64,000 nt of DNA from Candidatus Gastranaerophilales bacterium (GTDB lineage Bacteria; Cyanobacteriota; Vampirovibrionia; Gastranaerophilales; Gastranaerophilaceae), in NCBI GenBank assembly GCA_944326585.1, contig CALVEN010000004.1, positions 1-64,000 of the forward strand, given 5' to 3'. Under the pieces are notes generated by a model. It saw only the letters and a list, made by a program, of their open reading frames with translations, had not been told where the DNA came from and searched no databases. Shown here one piece after another: positions 9,193 through 17,754 of this stretch. Position 1 is the stretch's first letter, and each line of letters starts with the position of its first letter. The position numbers and the translations under genes were made by a program.

Positions 9193-9221
9193 TTCACAAA
9201 GTCTTTTAAAATAAATATATT
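9193..9221 (+). promoter_or_regulatory. Sigma-70 promoter of FAD-dependent dehydrogenase gene
   Basis: -35 TTCACA (9193-9198), 17-bp spacer, -10 TATATT (9216-9221). Start site would fall near 9228, giving a leader of about 35 bases with CGGAGAG before ATG 9263. Confidence 0.6.
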
Positions 9222-9262
9222 TGGTTTATATTTAACTGGTTGAGAATAAAACGGAGAGAAAG

Positions 9263-10639
9263 ATGTATAACGTAGCAATAATAGGAGCCGGTCCTGCAGG
9301 AATTTTTGCAGCGCTTGAGATAACAAAGTTAAAACCTGACTGGAAAGTTATTTTAGTAGAAAAAGGACAAAAGATTGAAAACAGAAAATGTCCGTTAAGA
9401 GAAGGGTCGCCTAAATGTATAAACTGCAAACGCTGCGGACTTTTGTGCGGCTGGGGCGGTGCAGGAGCATTTTCAGACGGCAAATTAACCCTCACACCGG
9501 ACGTCGGCGGAAACCTTATTGACTACATGCCAAGGCAAAAAACCGAAGAGTTAATTGATTACGCAGATAAATTATATTTGAAATTCGGAGCAACGGAAGA
9601 AGTTTTCGGAACAGATACAAAAACTTTTCAGGAAATCGAACATCAGGCGGTTCTTGCCGAACTAAAACTTGTATATTCTCCTGTCAGACACCTTGGTACG
9701 GAAAGAAGTCTTGACGTTTTGAAAGCCATGCAGGATTATCTCGACGAAAGAATAACAATTCTGAACAATGTATCGGCAGAAAGCCTCATTGTTGAATGTG
9801 AACAGGTAAAAGGGATTAAATTAAGCAACGGGGATACGATTTGCGCGGAATATACAATTATAGCCCCCGGAAGAGAAGGTGCTGACTGGCTGACAAAAGA
9901 ATTTGCAGACCACAAAATCGGTATGGTAAATAACGCGGTTGACGTGGGCGTTCGCGTTGAATTACCGGCACCTGTATTTGAACCTCTGACATCAAAACTT
10001 TATGAATCAAAACTTATTTACCACTCACCGACTTTCGGAGATGAGGTCAGAACTTTCTGTATGAACCCGAACGGTGAAGTTGTTCAGGAAAACTACAACG
10101 GTATCGCAACAGTAAACGGACACAGCTACGCAAATTACAAAACTCCGAACACAAACTTTGCGCTTCTTGTAAGCGAAAAATTCACAGAACCGTTTAAAGA
10201 ACCGATTCAATACGGACAACACATAGCAAGTCTTGCAAATATGCTTGGCGGCGGAATTCTTGTCCAAAGATTCGGTGATCTTTTAGACGGCAGACGTTCA
10301 ACGCCGGAAAGAATTAAATCCAGCATTATTACACCGACCTTAACATGCGCAACCCCCGGCGACTTAAGTCTTGTAATACCTTACAGACAATTGACCAGCA
10401 TAAAAGAAATGCTCTTTGCGCTTGACAAAATCGCACCGGGAACAGCTTCACGCTACACATTGCTGTACGGTATTGAGGTTAAATTCTACTCCGCAAGGGT
10501 AAAATTAACCGATGAACTTGAAACCGAAGGTGTTAAAAATCTTTTTGCAATAGGCGACGGCGCAGGGGTTACAAGAGGATTAATCCAAGCCTCAGCATCA
10601 GGCGTTCATGTTGCAAGAACTATTTGCTCACGCGGATAA
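9263..10639 (+). CDS. FAD-dependent dehydrogenase (COG2509 type)
   Basis: 458 residues. A Rossmann motif IIGAGPAGIFAALE begins at residue 6, followed by a cysteine cluster at about 40-61 (CPLREGSPKCINCKRCG...C) and GWGGAGAFSDGKL. Both are typical of a widespread family of uncharacterised FAD/NAD(P)-linked dehydrogenases. The C-terminus has the FAD-binding LFAIGDGAGVTRGLIQASASG. The cysteines may bind a metal or be redox active. No substrate is known. The stop is 19 bases before the sensor kinase gene, whose promoter overlaps this 3' end. Confidence 0.82.
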   Translation: MYNVAIIGAGPAGIFAALEITKLKPDWKVILVEKGQKIENRKCPLREGSPKCINCKRCGLLCGWGGAGAFSDGKLTLTPDVGGNLIDYMPRQKTEELIDYADKLYLKFGATEEVFGTDTKTFQEIEHQAVLAELKLVYSPVRHLGTERSLDVLKAMQDYLDERITILNNVSAESLIVECEQVKGIKLSNGDTICAEYTIIAPGREGADWLTKEFADHKIGMVNNAVDVGVRVELPAPVFEPLTSKLYESKLIYHSPTFGDEVRTFCMNPNGEVVQENYNGIATVNGHSYANYKTPNTNFALLVSEKFTEPFKEPIQYGQHIASLANMLGGGILVQRFGDLLDGRRSTPERIKSSIITPTLTCATPGDLSLVIPYRQLTSIKEMLFALDKIAPGTASRYTLLYGIEVKFYSARVKLTDELETEGVKNLFAIGDGAGVTRGLIQASASGVHVARTICSRG

Positions 10640-10652
10640 ATAGTGGTATAAT
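10624..10652 (+). promoter_or_regulatory. Extended -10 promoter of sensor kinase, predicted leaderless
   Basis: Extended -10 TGGTATAAT (10644-10652) with a partial -35 TTGCTC at 17 bp (10624-10629). Only six bases separate the -10 from the ATG at 10659, so transcription should start at or next to the A of the start codon. Confidence 0.65.
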
Positions 10653-10658
10653 TTTTGT

Positions 10659-12413
10659 ATGGATAAAAAGGTAAGTTTAACAACTCAAAACCGATTAATT
10701 ATATTCGGACTTATTCTAAGCACCTTACTGATTATGGCAATTGCAGTTTTTTCTGTTTTAAATATTCAGAAAAAACTCAACGAAGGTTATCATAATTTCG
10801 GTCAGGTTATTTCCAAAACCCTTGCGATTGAAAGCAGCGAACTTACCAAAAATCTGCCGGAGAACGAAATCTATAATACATTAAAAGCACATACGGACAC
10901 TATTTTAAAAAGCCACAATGATATAGTTTTTATCAAATTTACGGATAAAGACGGCAAAATAATATATTCAGGGCAAAATGATTCTCACAAAAGCACACAA
11001 AAACCGAATATAACCGTAAGTTCACCCTTAACCGACATTGTAAGCAATTCTCCTATAGGTTCTGTCACCGTCGGACTCTCAGGGAATATTATAAGCCAGA
11101 TTTCGTCAACAACACGCGCATCGCTTTTATTTGTATTTGCGGTTGCATGGCTTGTGTTTGCATTTGTAATTCTTATAAATACTTACCTGATAACCCGTGA
11201 ACTACGTATACTCCATGACGGCGTGCACAAAATTTCATCAGGGAACTTCGGCTACAAAATTGAAGGTGAAAACGTCAGCAATGAGGTTCAGGAACTTTTT
11301 AATTCATTTAATGACATGTCCGCAAGACTTCACCTGTATGAAGAACAAAATATTGAACAATTGACCCTTGAACGGAACAAGCTTGAAGCTGTTTTAATGA
11401 GCATTGCAAACGGCGTTGTTGTTTGCGACAACAATGATACCGTTGTGCTTGTAAATAACCATGCGCAGAACCTTCTTGAAGTCGAAGAAAATCAGATGCT
11501 TAATACGTCAATTCAAAATTACATTGATACTGAAGGCAATTTCTGCTTTAAAGACAAAATTGAAGAATTCAAATCAAGCGAAAACAAATACGTTACCTTT
11601 AATATAACCGTTGACAAGCGTATTATCAAATCAATAATTTCGCCAATGTATACAAGAAGCGGTGAATATGTAGGCTATATAATCGTTTTGATTGATGTTA
11701 CAAAAGAAACCGAAATGGATTTGATGAAATCACAATTTATTTCAAATGTTTCTCACGAATTGAGGACGCCCGTAACTGTTTTGAGAAGCTATATAGATAC
11801 GCTTTACACAATGGGGAATGAATTTGATTACGAAACCCAGAAAGAATTTATCGGAACGCTTAATAACGAAATTATCAGGCTGCAAAATATGGTTAACGAT
11901 ATTCTAGACTTTTCAAGGCTTGATTCGGATGTAGAACTTGATAAATCTTATAATAACATAACACAACTTGTTGAAAATTGCGTAAATCAAATAAGCATTC
12001 TTGCTCGTGAAAAGCATTTGACAATAGAGGTTTCAAAAGACGAAAATCTGCAGGAAATTTTGTTTAACTATGACAGCATAGAACGCGCCCTGAGGAACCT
12101 TTTATCAAACGCGATAAAATATTCCCCCGATGGTAAAAAAATCTATGTACGGGTCTACAGAGGTTCAGAAAATGATATTGTTGTGACCGTTCGGGATGAA
12201 GGCTGCGGAATTTCCCCCGAACATCAAAAGAAAATATTCGACAGATTTTACCGTGTTGAAAACGATACTCACACAATAAAAGGAACAGGACTCGGGCTGC
12301 ACCTTGTTAAAACCGCGATTGAAAAACACCACGGCGGCAAAGTCTTTGTAAATTCAAAAGAGGGAGAAGGCTCCACTTTCGGGTTTACACTTCCGATAAC
12401 CGTTAACGTTTAA
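10659..12413 (+). CDS. Orphan membrane sensor histidine kinase
   Basis: 584 residues. Membrane helices at about 13-35 and 150-173 flank an external sensor domain of about 115 residues. Then come HAMP (about 175-228), a PAS domain (about 235-350), the phospho-acceptor box SNVSHELRTP (His about 367) and an ATPase domain with N box RNLLSNAIKYSP, G1 DEGCGI and G2 GTGLGL. This order is that of PhoR/WalK-type kinases. No response regulator is adjacent, so its partner is elsewhere. There is no ribosome site, and the promoter predicts a leaderless mRNA. The 3' end overlaps the converging gene by 11 bases. Confidence 0.93.
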   Translation: MDKKVSLTTQNRLIIFGLILSTLLIMAIAVFSVLNIQKKLNEGYHNFGQVISKTLAIESSELTKNLPENEIYNTLKAHTDTILKSHNDIVFIKFTDKDGKIIYSGQNDSHKSTQKPNITVSSPLTDIVSNSPIGSVTVGLSGNIISQISSTTRASLLFVFAVAWLVFAFVILINTYLITRELRILHDGVHKISSGNFGYKIEGENVSNEVQELFNSFNDMSARLHLYEEQNIEQLTLERNKLEAVLMSIANGVVVCDNNDTVVLVNNHAQNLLEVEENQMLNTSIQNYIDTEGNFCFKDKIEEFKSSENKYVTFNITVDKRIIKSIISPMYTRSGEYVGYIIVLIDVTKETEMDLMKSQFISNVSHELRTPVTVLRSYIDTLYTMGNEFDYETQKEFIGTLNNEIIRLQNMVNDILDFSRLDSDVELDKSYNNITQLVENCVNQISILAREKHLTIEVSKDENLQEILFNYDSIERALRNLLSNAIKYSPDGKKIYVRVYRGSENDIVVTVRDEGCGISPEHQKKIFDRFYRVENDTHTIKGTGLGLHLVKTAIEKHHGGKVFVNSKEGEGSTFGFTLPITVNV

Positions 12414-12786
12414 TCAAACTTTTTAACAATTTTTCTGCGACTTTGTCGATTTCTTTATTCAAAAAACCCGTAATTTCACGGACGGAATTTTCATAATCAA
12501 AACCCAGATAATAATTCATGCCTTGTAATTCTTTCACGCGAATTTGCGAATTACTAAAATGGTATATGCCATCACTGCCGTTTTTGAAAGGAATCGGTTT
12601 AAAGAACTGCTTGCCTGTTTGCAAATCAGTTTTCAGGAAAAATGACGGCGCCTGATCAGACCTTCTGAAACCAACATCAAATTGGACACCGTTTTTTACA
12701 ACACGTTTTGAAATAAGTCTGCCTTTTTCATCAAAATTTTTAATCCATACTGTACCTATCGGGGTAATTCCGCTCACAATTGCCAT
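12403..12786 (-). CDS. Hypothetical 127-residue protein
   Basis: Not recognised. The sequence looks like a beta-rich N-terminal half (SGITPIGTVWIKNFDEKGRL, QFDVGFRRSDQ) with a helical, Lys-rich end (REITGFLNKEIDKVAEKLLKSL). No signal peptide or membrane helix. A good site AAAGGAGAT precedes the ATG. The 3' end overlaps the converging kinase gene by 11 bases, and a TPR gene lies downstream on the same strand's upstream side with a separate promoter. Confidence 0.6.
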   Translation of the reverse strand: MAIVSGITPIGTVWIKNFDEKGRLISKRVVKNGVQFDVGFRRSDQAPSFFLKTDLQTGKQFFKPIPFKNGSDGIYHFSNSQIRVKELQGMNYYLGFDYENSVREITGFLNKEIDKVAEKLLKSLIKR

Positions 12787-12853
12787 TTATATCTCCTTTT
12801 ATTTATAGAAAACACAACAAAAAATGATTTGCCGTAATATTTACAAAATGTAA

Positions 12854-14440
12854 CTAGTCAAACAAAGCATTAATTTTATCAATAATATCCTGAGGATCAA
12901 TCTCGCCTGTGACCTTATTAATATCCTGAGCGATTTGATAAAGTTTAGCTGCCTCAATCTTGTCACCCGTAAGCGCAATACATCGTGCAAGATTAAAATG
13001 CGCGAGTGCATAATTAGGGTTGCATTCTACAGATTTTTTAAACAATTCCATCGCCTTTTGCACTCTGCCGAGATCGTCAAGATATATTACACCTAAATTG
13101 TTGTATGCAATGTCATAACCTTCATCATACTGAATTGCCAGTTCATACTCTTTTATAGCCTCATCAATATCGCCTTTACCCCAGTATAAAAATCCTAAAT
13201 TACAATGAATTTTAGCATTTTCCGGTTCAAGATCAAGCGCGTTTCTGTAGACTGCAAGAGCATTGTTGTAATCTTCCTTGTCATAAAAAGCACTTCCGAG
13301 GTTAATATAAATATCAATATCCTCCGGAGTCAAAAGATATGCACTCTGGTAAGAGCTGATTGCCGCATTCAAATCGGATTTGTTTTCCTGAAAAACATAC
13401 CCAAGAGTCTGATTAATAACACTTGTCCATTGTTTGTTCGGATTCAAAGTAACCGCCGTTTGAAAATGCGACACAGCACCGTCAGCATCACCTTTTATAT
13501 ATAAAATATTCGCTAAATTCGAATGAAATTCTGGAATATTCGGCATAATTTGTATTAATTTTTCATAAATTTCTACCGCACTGTCATAGTCGCCCAATTC
13601 TTCGTATGCCTGACAAAGATGGCGGTAGGCGGAAATATTCAAACTGTCAAGCCAGATTGCCATTTTATATTCCGTAATCGCATTGTCAAATTGTCCGACA
13701 GATCTGTAAATGTCGCCCAAAAGGCAATACAACGGTACAAAACCGGGAGCTTTTTCAATTGCCTGAACATAAACATCAATTGCATCCTGCAATCCTCTTG
13801 TCTGCACCATATAAAAACCCTTAATCATCATAGGCAAAAATTTAAGATAAGAAAAAGTTTTGGCAACATTTTTCAATGCCTGCATATCAAAAGGAAGAGT
13901 AAGCCACGAAAGCACAAGTTCAAAATAAGCCTTCGCCGTTGTCTTAAGGCACCTGAAAGATGAAACTTTGTATAAAGAATACAAAAGATAATGCGCGCAT
14001 GAATTTCTGAAAGGTTTGTATTTTATTGCCTTTTTAGCATTTAATCCCGCTTCCAAAAATCTTGCTTTTTTTGTATACGTTTGCGCAAGAAGATTATAAG
14101 CTCTGGCAAATTTTTCATCCTTAGCTATTGCCATATCAAGGTAGTTGATTGCCTTATCCAAATCTCCTTTATAAAATTGAGCCTGACCGATTTTATAATA
14201 AATTTCCGCAGAGTCAATATAAGTTTCTAATGCTCTCTGGTATTCGGTTATAGCCTCATCTATATACTGACAGGAATTATATATATCCAGATGCCATGCT
14301 AAAAACAAATCGCCGAGTCTTAAATGCAAATCCGCATTAGTGGGGTCATTTTGCAAACCTATCTGGCATAATTCAATTGCCGATTTTACGTTTCCTGTTT
14401 TAAATTCTTTATTTATCTTTTTCTCTAATAGCTTATCCAT
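12854..14440 (-). CDS. Large TPR-repeat protein
   Basis: 528 residues built almost wholly of tetratricopeptide repeats, about 12 units, recognisable by A-x-x-Y/F and L-E-P/N-P spacings (for example NLGFLYWGKGDIDEAIKEYELA and NNLGVIYLDDLGRVQKAMELFKKS read as neighbouring units). TPRs bind other proteins; no catalytic domain is present. No signal peptide. A partly hydrophobic stretch at about 170-195 (LVLSWLTLPF) is too weak to call a membrane helix. The promoter lies just upstream and no ribosome site is visible. Confidence 0.85.
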   Translation of the reverse strand: MDKLLEKKINKEFKTGNVKSAIELCQIGLQNDPTNADLHLRLGDLFLAWHLDIYNSCQYIDEAITEYQRALETYIDSAEIYYKIGQAQFYKGDLDKAINYLDMAIAKDEKFARAYNLLAQTYTKKARFLEAGLNAKKAIKYKPFRNSCAHYLLYSLYKVSSFRCLKTTAKAYFELVLSWLTLPFDMQALKNVAKTFSYLKFLPMMIKGFYMVQTRGLQDAIDVYVQAIEKAPGFVPLYCLLGDIYRSVGQFDNAITEYKMAIWLDSLNISAYRHLCQAYEELGDYDSAVEIYEKLIQIMPNIPEFHSNLANILYIKGDADGAVSHFQTAVTLNPNKQWTSVINQTLGYVFQENKSDLNAAISSYQSAYLLTPEDIDIYINLGSAFYDKEDYNNALAVYRNALDLEPENAKIHCNLGFLYWGKGDIDEAIKEYELAIQYDEGYDIAYNNLGVIYLDDLGRVQKAMELFKKSVECNPNYALAHFNLARCIALTGDKIEAAKLYQIAQDINKVTGEIDPQDIIDKINALFD

Positions 14441-14453
14441 AGTGCGTATTAAT

Positions 14454-14482
14454 ATTGTAAATAAGTTTTTTCAAAAATGCAA
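14454..14482 (-). promoter_or_regulatory. Promoter of TPR gene, very short leader
   Basis: On the minus strand, -35 TTGCAT (14477-14482), 17-bp spacer, -10 TACAAT (14454-14459). ATG is at 14440, so the predicted 5' leader is about 7 bases and lacks a ribosome site. Confidence 0.6.
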
Positions 14483-14498
14483 GTTTTTAATGTATAAT
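14470..14498 (+). promoter_or_regulatory. Promoter of the homocitrate/citrate synthase-like gene
   Basis: -35 TTCAAA (14470-14475), 17-bp spacer, perfect -10 TATAAT (14493-14498). It overlaps the -35 of the divergent TPR-gene promoter. A purine-rich site AAAAAAGGGGG precedes ATG 14520. Confidence 0.6.
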
Positions 14499-14519
14499 AA
14501 AGAAAAAAGGGGGCCGGCT

Positions 14520-15818
14520 ATGGGAAAGATATATTTTGTGGATGTGACAAACCGTGACGGTGTTCAAACATCAAGATTAGGGCTTGCCAAACTCCAAAAA
14601 ACAATTATAAACATACTGCTTGACGGTATGGGGATAACCCAATCGGAATTCGGGTTCCCGACAACGAAACACGAGATAAATTACCTTAACGGTAACTTAA
14701 AACTGGTAGAAAAAGGCGCAATAAAAAGAACCAAACTTTCCGGCTGGATGAGAGCTGTTGCAAGCGATGTTGACGATTCTTTTAAAAATGTTCCGCAGCT
14801 TAAATACCTTAATCTTTCGCAATCAACATCAAAACAAATGACCCTCGGGAAATATCAAGGCAAAAAAACACTTGATGACATATTAAAAATGACCTGTGAG
14901 GCTGTAGAATGCGCGGTATCACACGGCGCAAAAATTATCGGCGTAAATGCCGAAGATGCGTCAAGAAGCGACATCGACTTTTTAATCCGCTATACAAAAG
15001 AAGCAAAAAAATGCGGAGCCAACAGATTCAGATACTGCGATACTCTGGGGTATGAAGATCCGCAGACAACGTACAACAGAATTTATGAAATAGCAAAACA
15101 AACTCAAATGCCTGTTGAACTGCATTTTCATAATGATTTAGGGATGGCTGTCGGCTGCTCCGTTATGGGAGCTAAAGCCGCAATTGACGCCGGAGTTGAT
15201 GCATATATAAATACGGCAATTAACGGGATGGGCGAACGCGCGGGAAATGCTGACCTTGTTTCATGTTTACTGGCAATTTTAAAATCAGCAGGGTTTAAAG
15301 ACAAATACAAAATTGACGAAAACATAGATTTAAGCAAAGCATGGCACCTTGCAAAATACACCGCGTATGCTTTCGGAGTGCCGATACCCAAAAATCAACC
15401 CGCAGTCGGCGACAATGCTTTTGCGCACGAATCCGGGATTCACGCAGACGGTGCTCTCAAAGACCGCAGAAATTACGAACTTTACGATTTTGAGGAACTC
15501 GGACGCGGCGAACCGGAAATTATTGAAACCGGCAGAATGATTACCACGGGCGAATACGGAGGGATTAAAGGATTCCGAAATGTCTACAACAACCTTGAAA
15601 TTGAATTTAAAGATGAACACGAAGCTCGTAACATTCTTGAACTTGTCCGCTACGCAAACGTACACACCCAGCAGCCTTTGACAACGGACGAATTAAAATT
15701 TATTTATTACTATCCTGATATTGCAGCTCAAATTATGACGGTTTCACCTTATTATGAACCGATTGGCGCAATAAAAGAACGCGTTGAAACACAAATTGCC
15801 GCAAATATTCAAATCTAG
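14520..15818 (+). CDS. Homocitrate synthase-like acyl transferase (possible Re-citrate synthase)
   Basis: 432 residues from ATG 14520; an in-frame extension upstream would run antisense through the TPR gene and is not used. It belongs to the HMGL-like family that condenses acetyl-CoA with a 2-oxo acid: DVTNRDGVQ at residues 8-16 is the divergent metal and substrate loop, ELHFHNDLGMAVG holds the metal-binding histidines, and NGMGERAGNADL and HESGIHADG are also family motifs. The C-terminal regulatory domain of classical LeuA is missing. Next gene, 8 bases on, is an aconitase-family subunit. With an NAD-type isocitrate dehydrogenase in the window, a Re-citrate synthase role is attractive, but homocitrate or isopropylmalate synthesis cannot be excluded. 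Confidence 0.75.
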   Translation: MGKIYFVDVTNRDGVQTSRLGLAKLQKTIINILLDGMGITQSEFGFPTTKHEINYLNGNLKLVEKGAIKRTKLSGWMRAVASDVDDSFKNVPQLKYLNLSQSTSKQMTLGKYQGKKTLDDILKMTCEAVECAVSHGAKIIGVNAEDASRSDIDFLIRYTKEAKKCGANRFRYCDTLGYEDPQTTYNRIYEIAKQTQMPVELHFHNDLGMAVGCSVMGAKAAIDAGVDAYINTAINGMGERAGNADLVSCLLAILKSAGFKDKYKIDENIDLSKAWHLAKYTAYAFGVPIPKNQPAVGDNAFAHESGIHADGALKDRRNYELYDFEELGRGEPEIIETGRMITTGEYGGIKGFRNVYNNLEIEFKDEHEARNILELVRYANVHTQQPLTTDELKFIYYYPDIAAQIMTVSPYYEPIGAIKERVETQIAANIQI

Positions 15819-15826
15819 GAGAAAAA

Positions 15827-17068
15827 ATGGGACAAACTTTAGCAGAAAAAATTATATCCGAACACTCAGGCAAAAAAGTAAAAGCCGGTGAACTTGTAAT
15901 ATCTAAAGTTGATGTATGCGCCGTTCAAGACGGTACAGGACCTTTGACTGTTCAGGAATTTAAAAAACTCGGTAAAGATAAATTATTTAATCCTGAACGC
16001 ACGATTCTTTTTATTGATCACGCCTCGCCCAGCCCCAAAAAAGAACTTTCCAATATGCATACGACCCTCAGAGATTTTTCGAGAGATTACGGGGCTGTGC
16101 TGTCGGAAGTCGGCACAGGTGTCTGCCACCAGAGGTTAATCGAAAGCTGCGTTAACCCTTGCGAAATCCTTGTGGGGGCAGATTCACATACCTGTACGTC
16201 AGGCGCACTTGGTGCATTTGCAACCGGTATGGGTTCAACCGATATTGCGGTTGCAATGGCGCTCGGCAAAACATGGCTTAAAGTTCCGCAGACATTCAAA
16301 ATAATCGTAAACGGCAAATTCAATAAAGGCATTTGTTCAAAGGACCTCATGCTGCATTTGATAGGAATGATTGGTGCCGACGGCGCCACATATAAGGCGC
16401 TTGAATTCACAGGCACCACAATTGACAATATGGAGATGTCAGAGCGCTTTACACTTGCAAATATGGCAGTTGAAGCCGGGGCTAAAGCAGGACTTTTTAT
16501 AGCTGATGAAAAAACAAAAGCATACTTAAAAAAACACGGCAGAGAAGATAAATTCAGAACCCTCAAACCCGACGATGATGCGGTTTATGAAAGGATTATA
16601 GAAATCAATGCAGAAGATATAAAGCATACAGTTTCCTGTCCGCATACAGTGGATAACACAAAAACAGTGGACGAATTAGGCGAAGTTAAGGTCGATCAGG
16701 TTTATATCGGAACCTGTACAAACGGACGTCTGGAAGATATGCGGGTTGCCGCGGGCATTTTAAAGGGGAATAAAGTAAAAGAAGGAGTCCGGCTTTTGAT
16801 TTGTCCCGCGTCAAAAGATATTTATCTCAAATCACTTGACGAAGGGTTAATAAAAATATTTGTTGAGTCAGGCGCAACAATTTTACCACCCGGATGCGGT
16901 CCATGCGTAGGGGTACATGCCGGAATTTTAGCAGATGATGAAGTTTGCCTTTCTACTCAAAACAGGAACTTTCAGGGCAGAATGGGAAATACAAAGGGGT
17001 ATATATATCTTTCATCGCCTTATGTTGCGGCATACAGCGCCATAAGAGGCTATATTGCAGACAAATAG
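15827..17068 (+). CDS. Aconitase-family (LeuC/homoaconitase-type) dehydratase, large subunit
   Basis: 413 residues. 4Fe-4S ligands are seen in GTCTNGR (about 300) and PPGCGPCVG (about 350), with the substrate motif VGADSHTCTSGALGAFATG at about 117-135. The length and lack of a swivelling domain match the LeuC/HacA type, which needs a separate small subunit (LeuD/HacB). None is in this window. It would isomerise citrate, homocitrate or isopropylmalate made by the preceding gene, 8 bases upstream, with which it shares an operon. Confidence 0.88.
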   Translation: MGQTLAEKIISEHSGKKVKAGELVISKVDVCAVQDGTGPLTVQEFKKLGKDKLFNPERTILFIDHASPSPKKELSNMHTTLRDFSRDYGAVLSEVGTGVCHQRLIESCVNPCEILVGADSHTCTSGALGAFATGMGSTDIAVAMALGKTWLKVPQTFKIIVNGKFNKGICSKDLMLHLIGMIGADGATYKALEFTGTTIDNMEMSERFTLANMAVEAGAKAGLFIADEKTKAYLKKHGREDKFRTLKPDDDAVYERIIEINAEDIKHTVSCPHTVDNTKTVDELGEVKVDQVYIGTCTNGRLEDMRVAAGILKGNKVKEGVRLLICPASKDIYLKSLDEGLIKIFVESGATILPPGCGPCVGVHAGILADDEVCLSTQNRNFQGRMGNTKGYIYLSSPYVAAYSAIRGYIADK

Positions 17069-17165
17069 TATAATTTTAATTATGAAAATATAACCGGTCT
17101 ACTATATTACAATGAATGAGTAAATTCCGCACAATTTTTCTTACTATTATTGTAAGGAGAATTTT

Positions 17166-17744
17166 ATGCATAATTACAAGAAAATGCCGCTTGAAGAGCT
17201 GGTAGTTTTATCCCAGAAAGATGATTTAAAAGCTCTTGAAGAACTTATTCGACGAGAACAAAAGAATGTATTTGCCGCATTTTCATATCTGAGCAAAAAG
17301 CGTGAAAACGTTGCTGACTTAACGCAGGAAGCACTTTTGAAGGTTGCTAAAAATATTCGGGATTTAAAAAATCCGAAAAATTTTAAAAGCTGGCTGAATC
17401 AGATTATATCAAACCTCTTTTATGACGAGCTGAGAAAAAAACAACGCAGACCGGACCTGATATCCATTGATGAAGAAGATGGCGAAAATTCAATAAAAAC
17501 CCAGCTTCCTGACAAAAAATGCAAACCGCATGAAAAATGTCTTTCAACAGAACTTGAAGAAATGATAAAAGAAGCAATACAAGACTTGCCGGAACAATTT
17601 CGAATTGCAATAATTTTACGGGAACTGCAAGGATTGACTTATGAAGAAATAGCGGATGTAACAAATTCCAGCATCGGCACTGTTAAATCACGAATTGCGC
17701 GTGCACGCGGGAAACTTCAAAACGGATTAAAATCATATATATAA
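17166..17744 (+). CDS. ECF-type RNA polymerase sigma factor
   Basis: 192 residues with sigma region 2 (AAFSYLSKKRENVADLTQEA then NFKSWLNQIISNLFYDELRKK, about 39-95) and region 4 helix-turn-helix (LTYEEIADVTNSSIGTVKSR, about 160-179). No regions 1 or 3, as in group 4 (ECF) factors. The next gene, 10 bases on, encodes a membrane anti-sigma factor, so activity is probably held at the membrane until a signal comes. Ribosome site TAAGGAG. I could not find a convincing autoregulated -35 motif. Confidence 0.92.
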   Translation: MHNYKKMPLEELVVLSQKDDLKALEELIRREQKNVFAAFSYLSKKRENVADLTQEALLKVAKNIRDLKNPKNFKSWLNQIISNLFYDELRKKQRRPDLISIDEEDGENSIKTQLPDKKCKPHEKCLSTELEEMIKEAIQDLPEQFRIAIILRELQGLTYEEIADVTNSSIGTVKSRIARARGKLQNGLKSYI

Positions 17745-17754
17745 GGAGTATAAA

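Noticed and set aside
14340..14519. N-terminal extension of the homocitrate-synthase-like protein
   Set aside because: It would run antisense through the TPR gene and the shared promoter region; ATG 14520 has a proper site and matches the family start.
16087..16566. 159-residue open frame antisense to the aconitase-family gene
   Set aside because: It lies wholly inside a well-supported gene, has no promoter or ribosome site, and its composition is the mirror of the sense codons.
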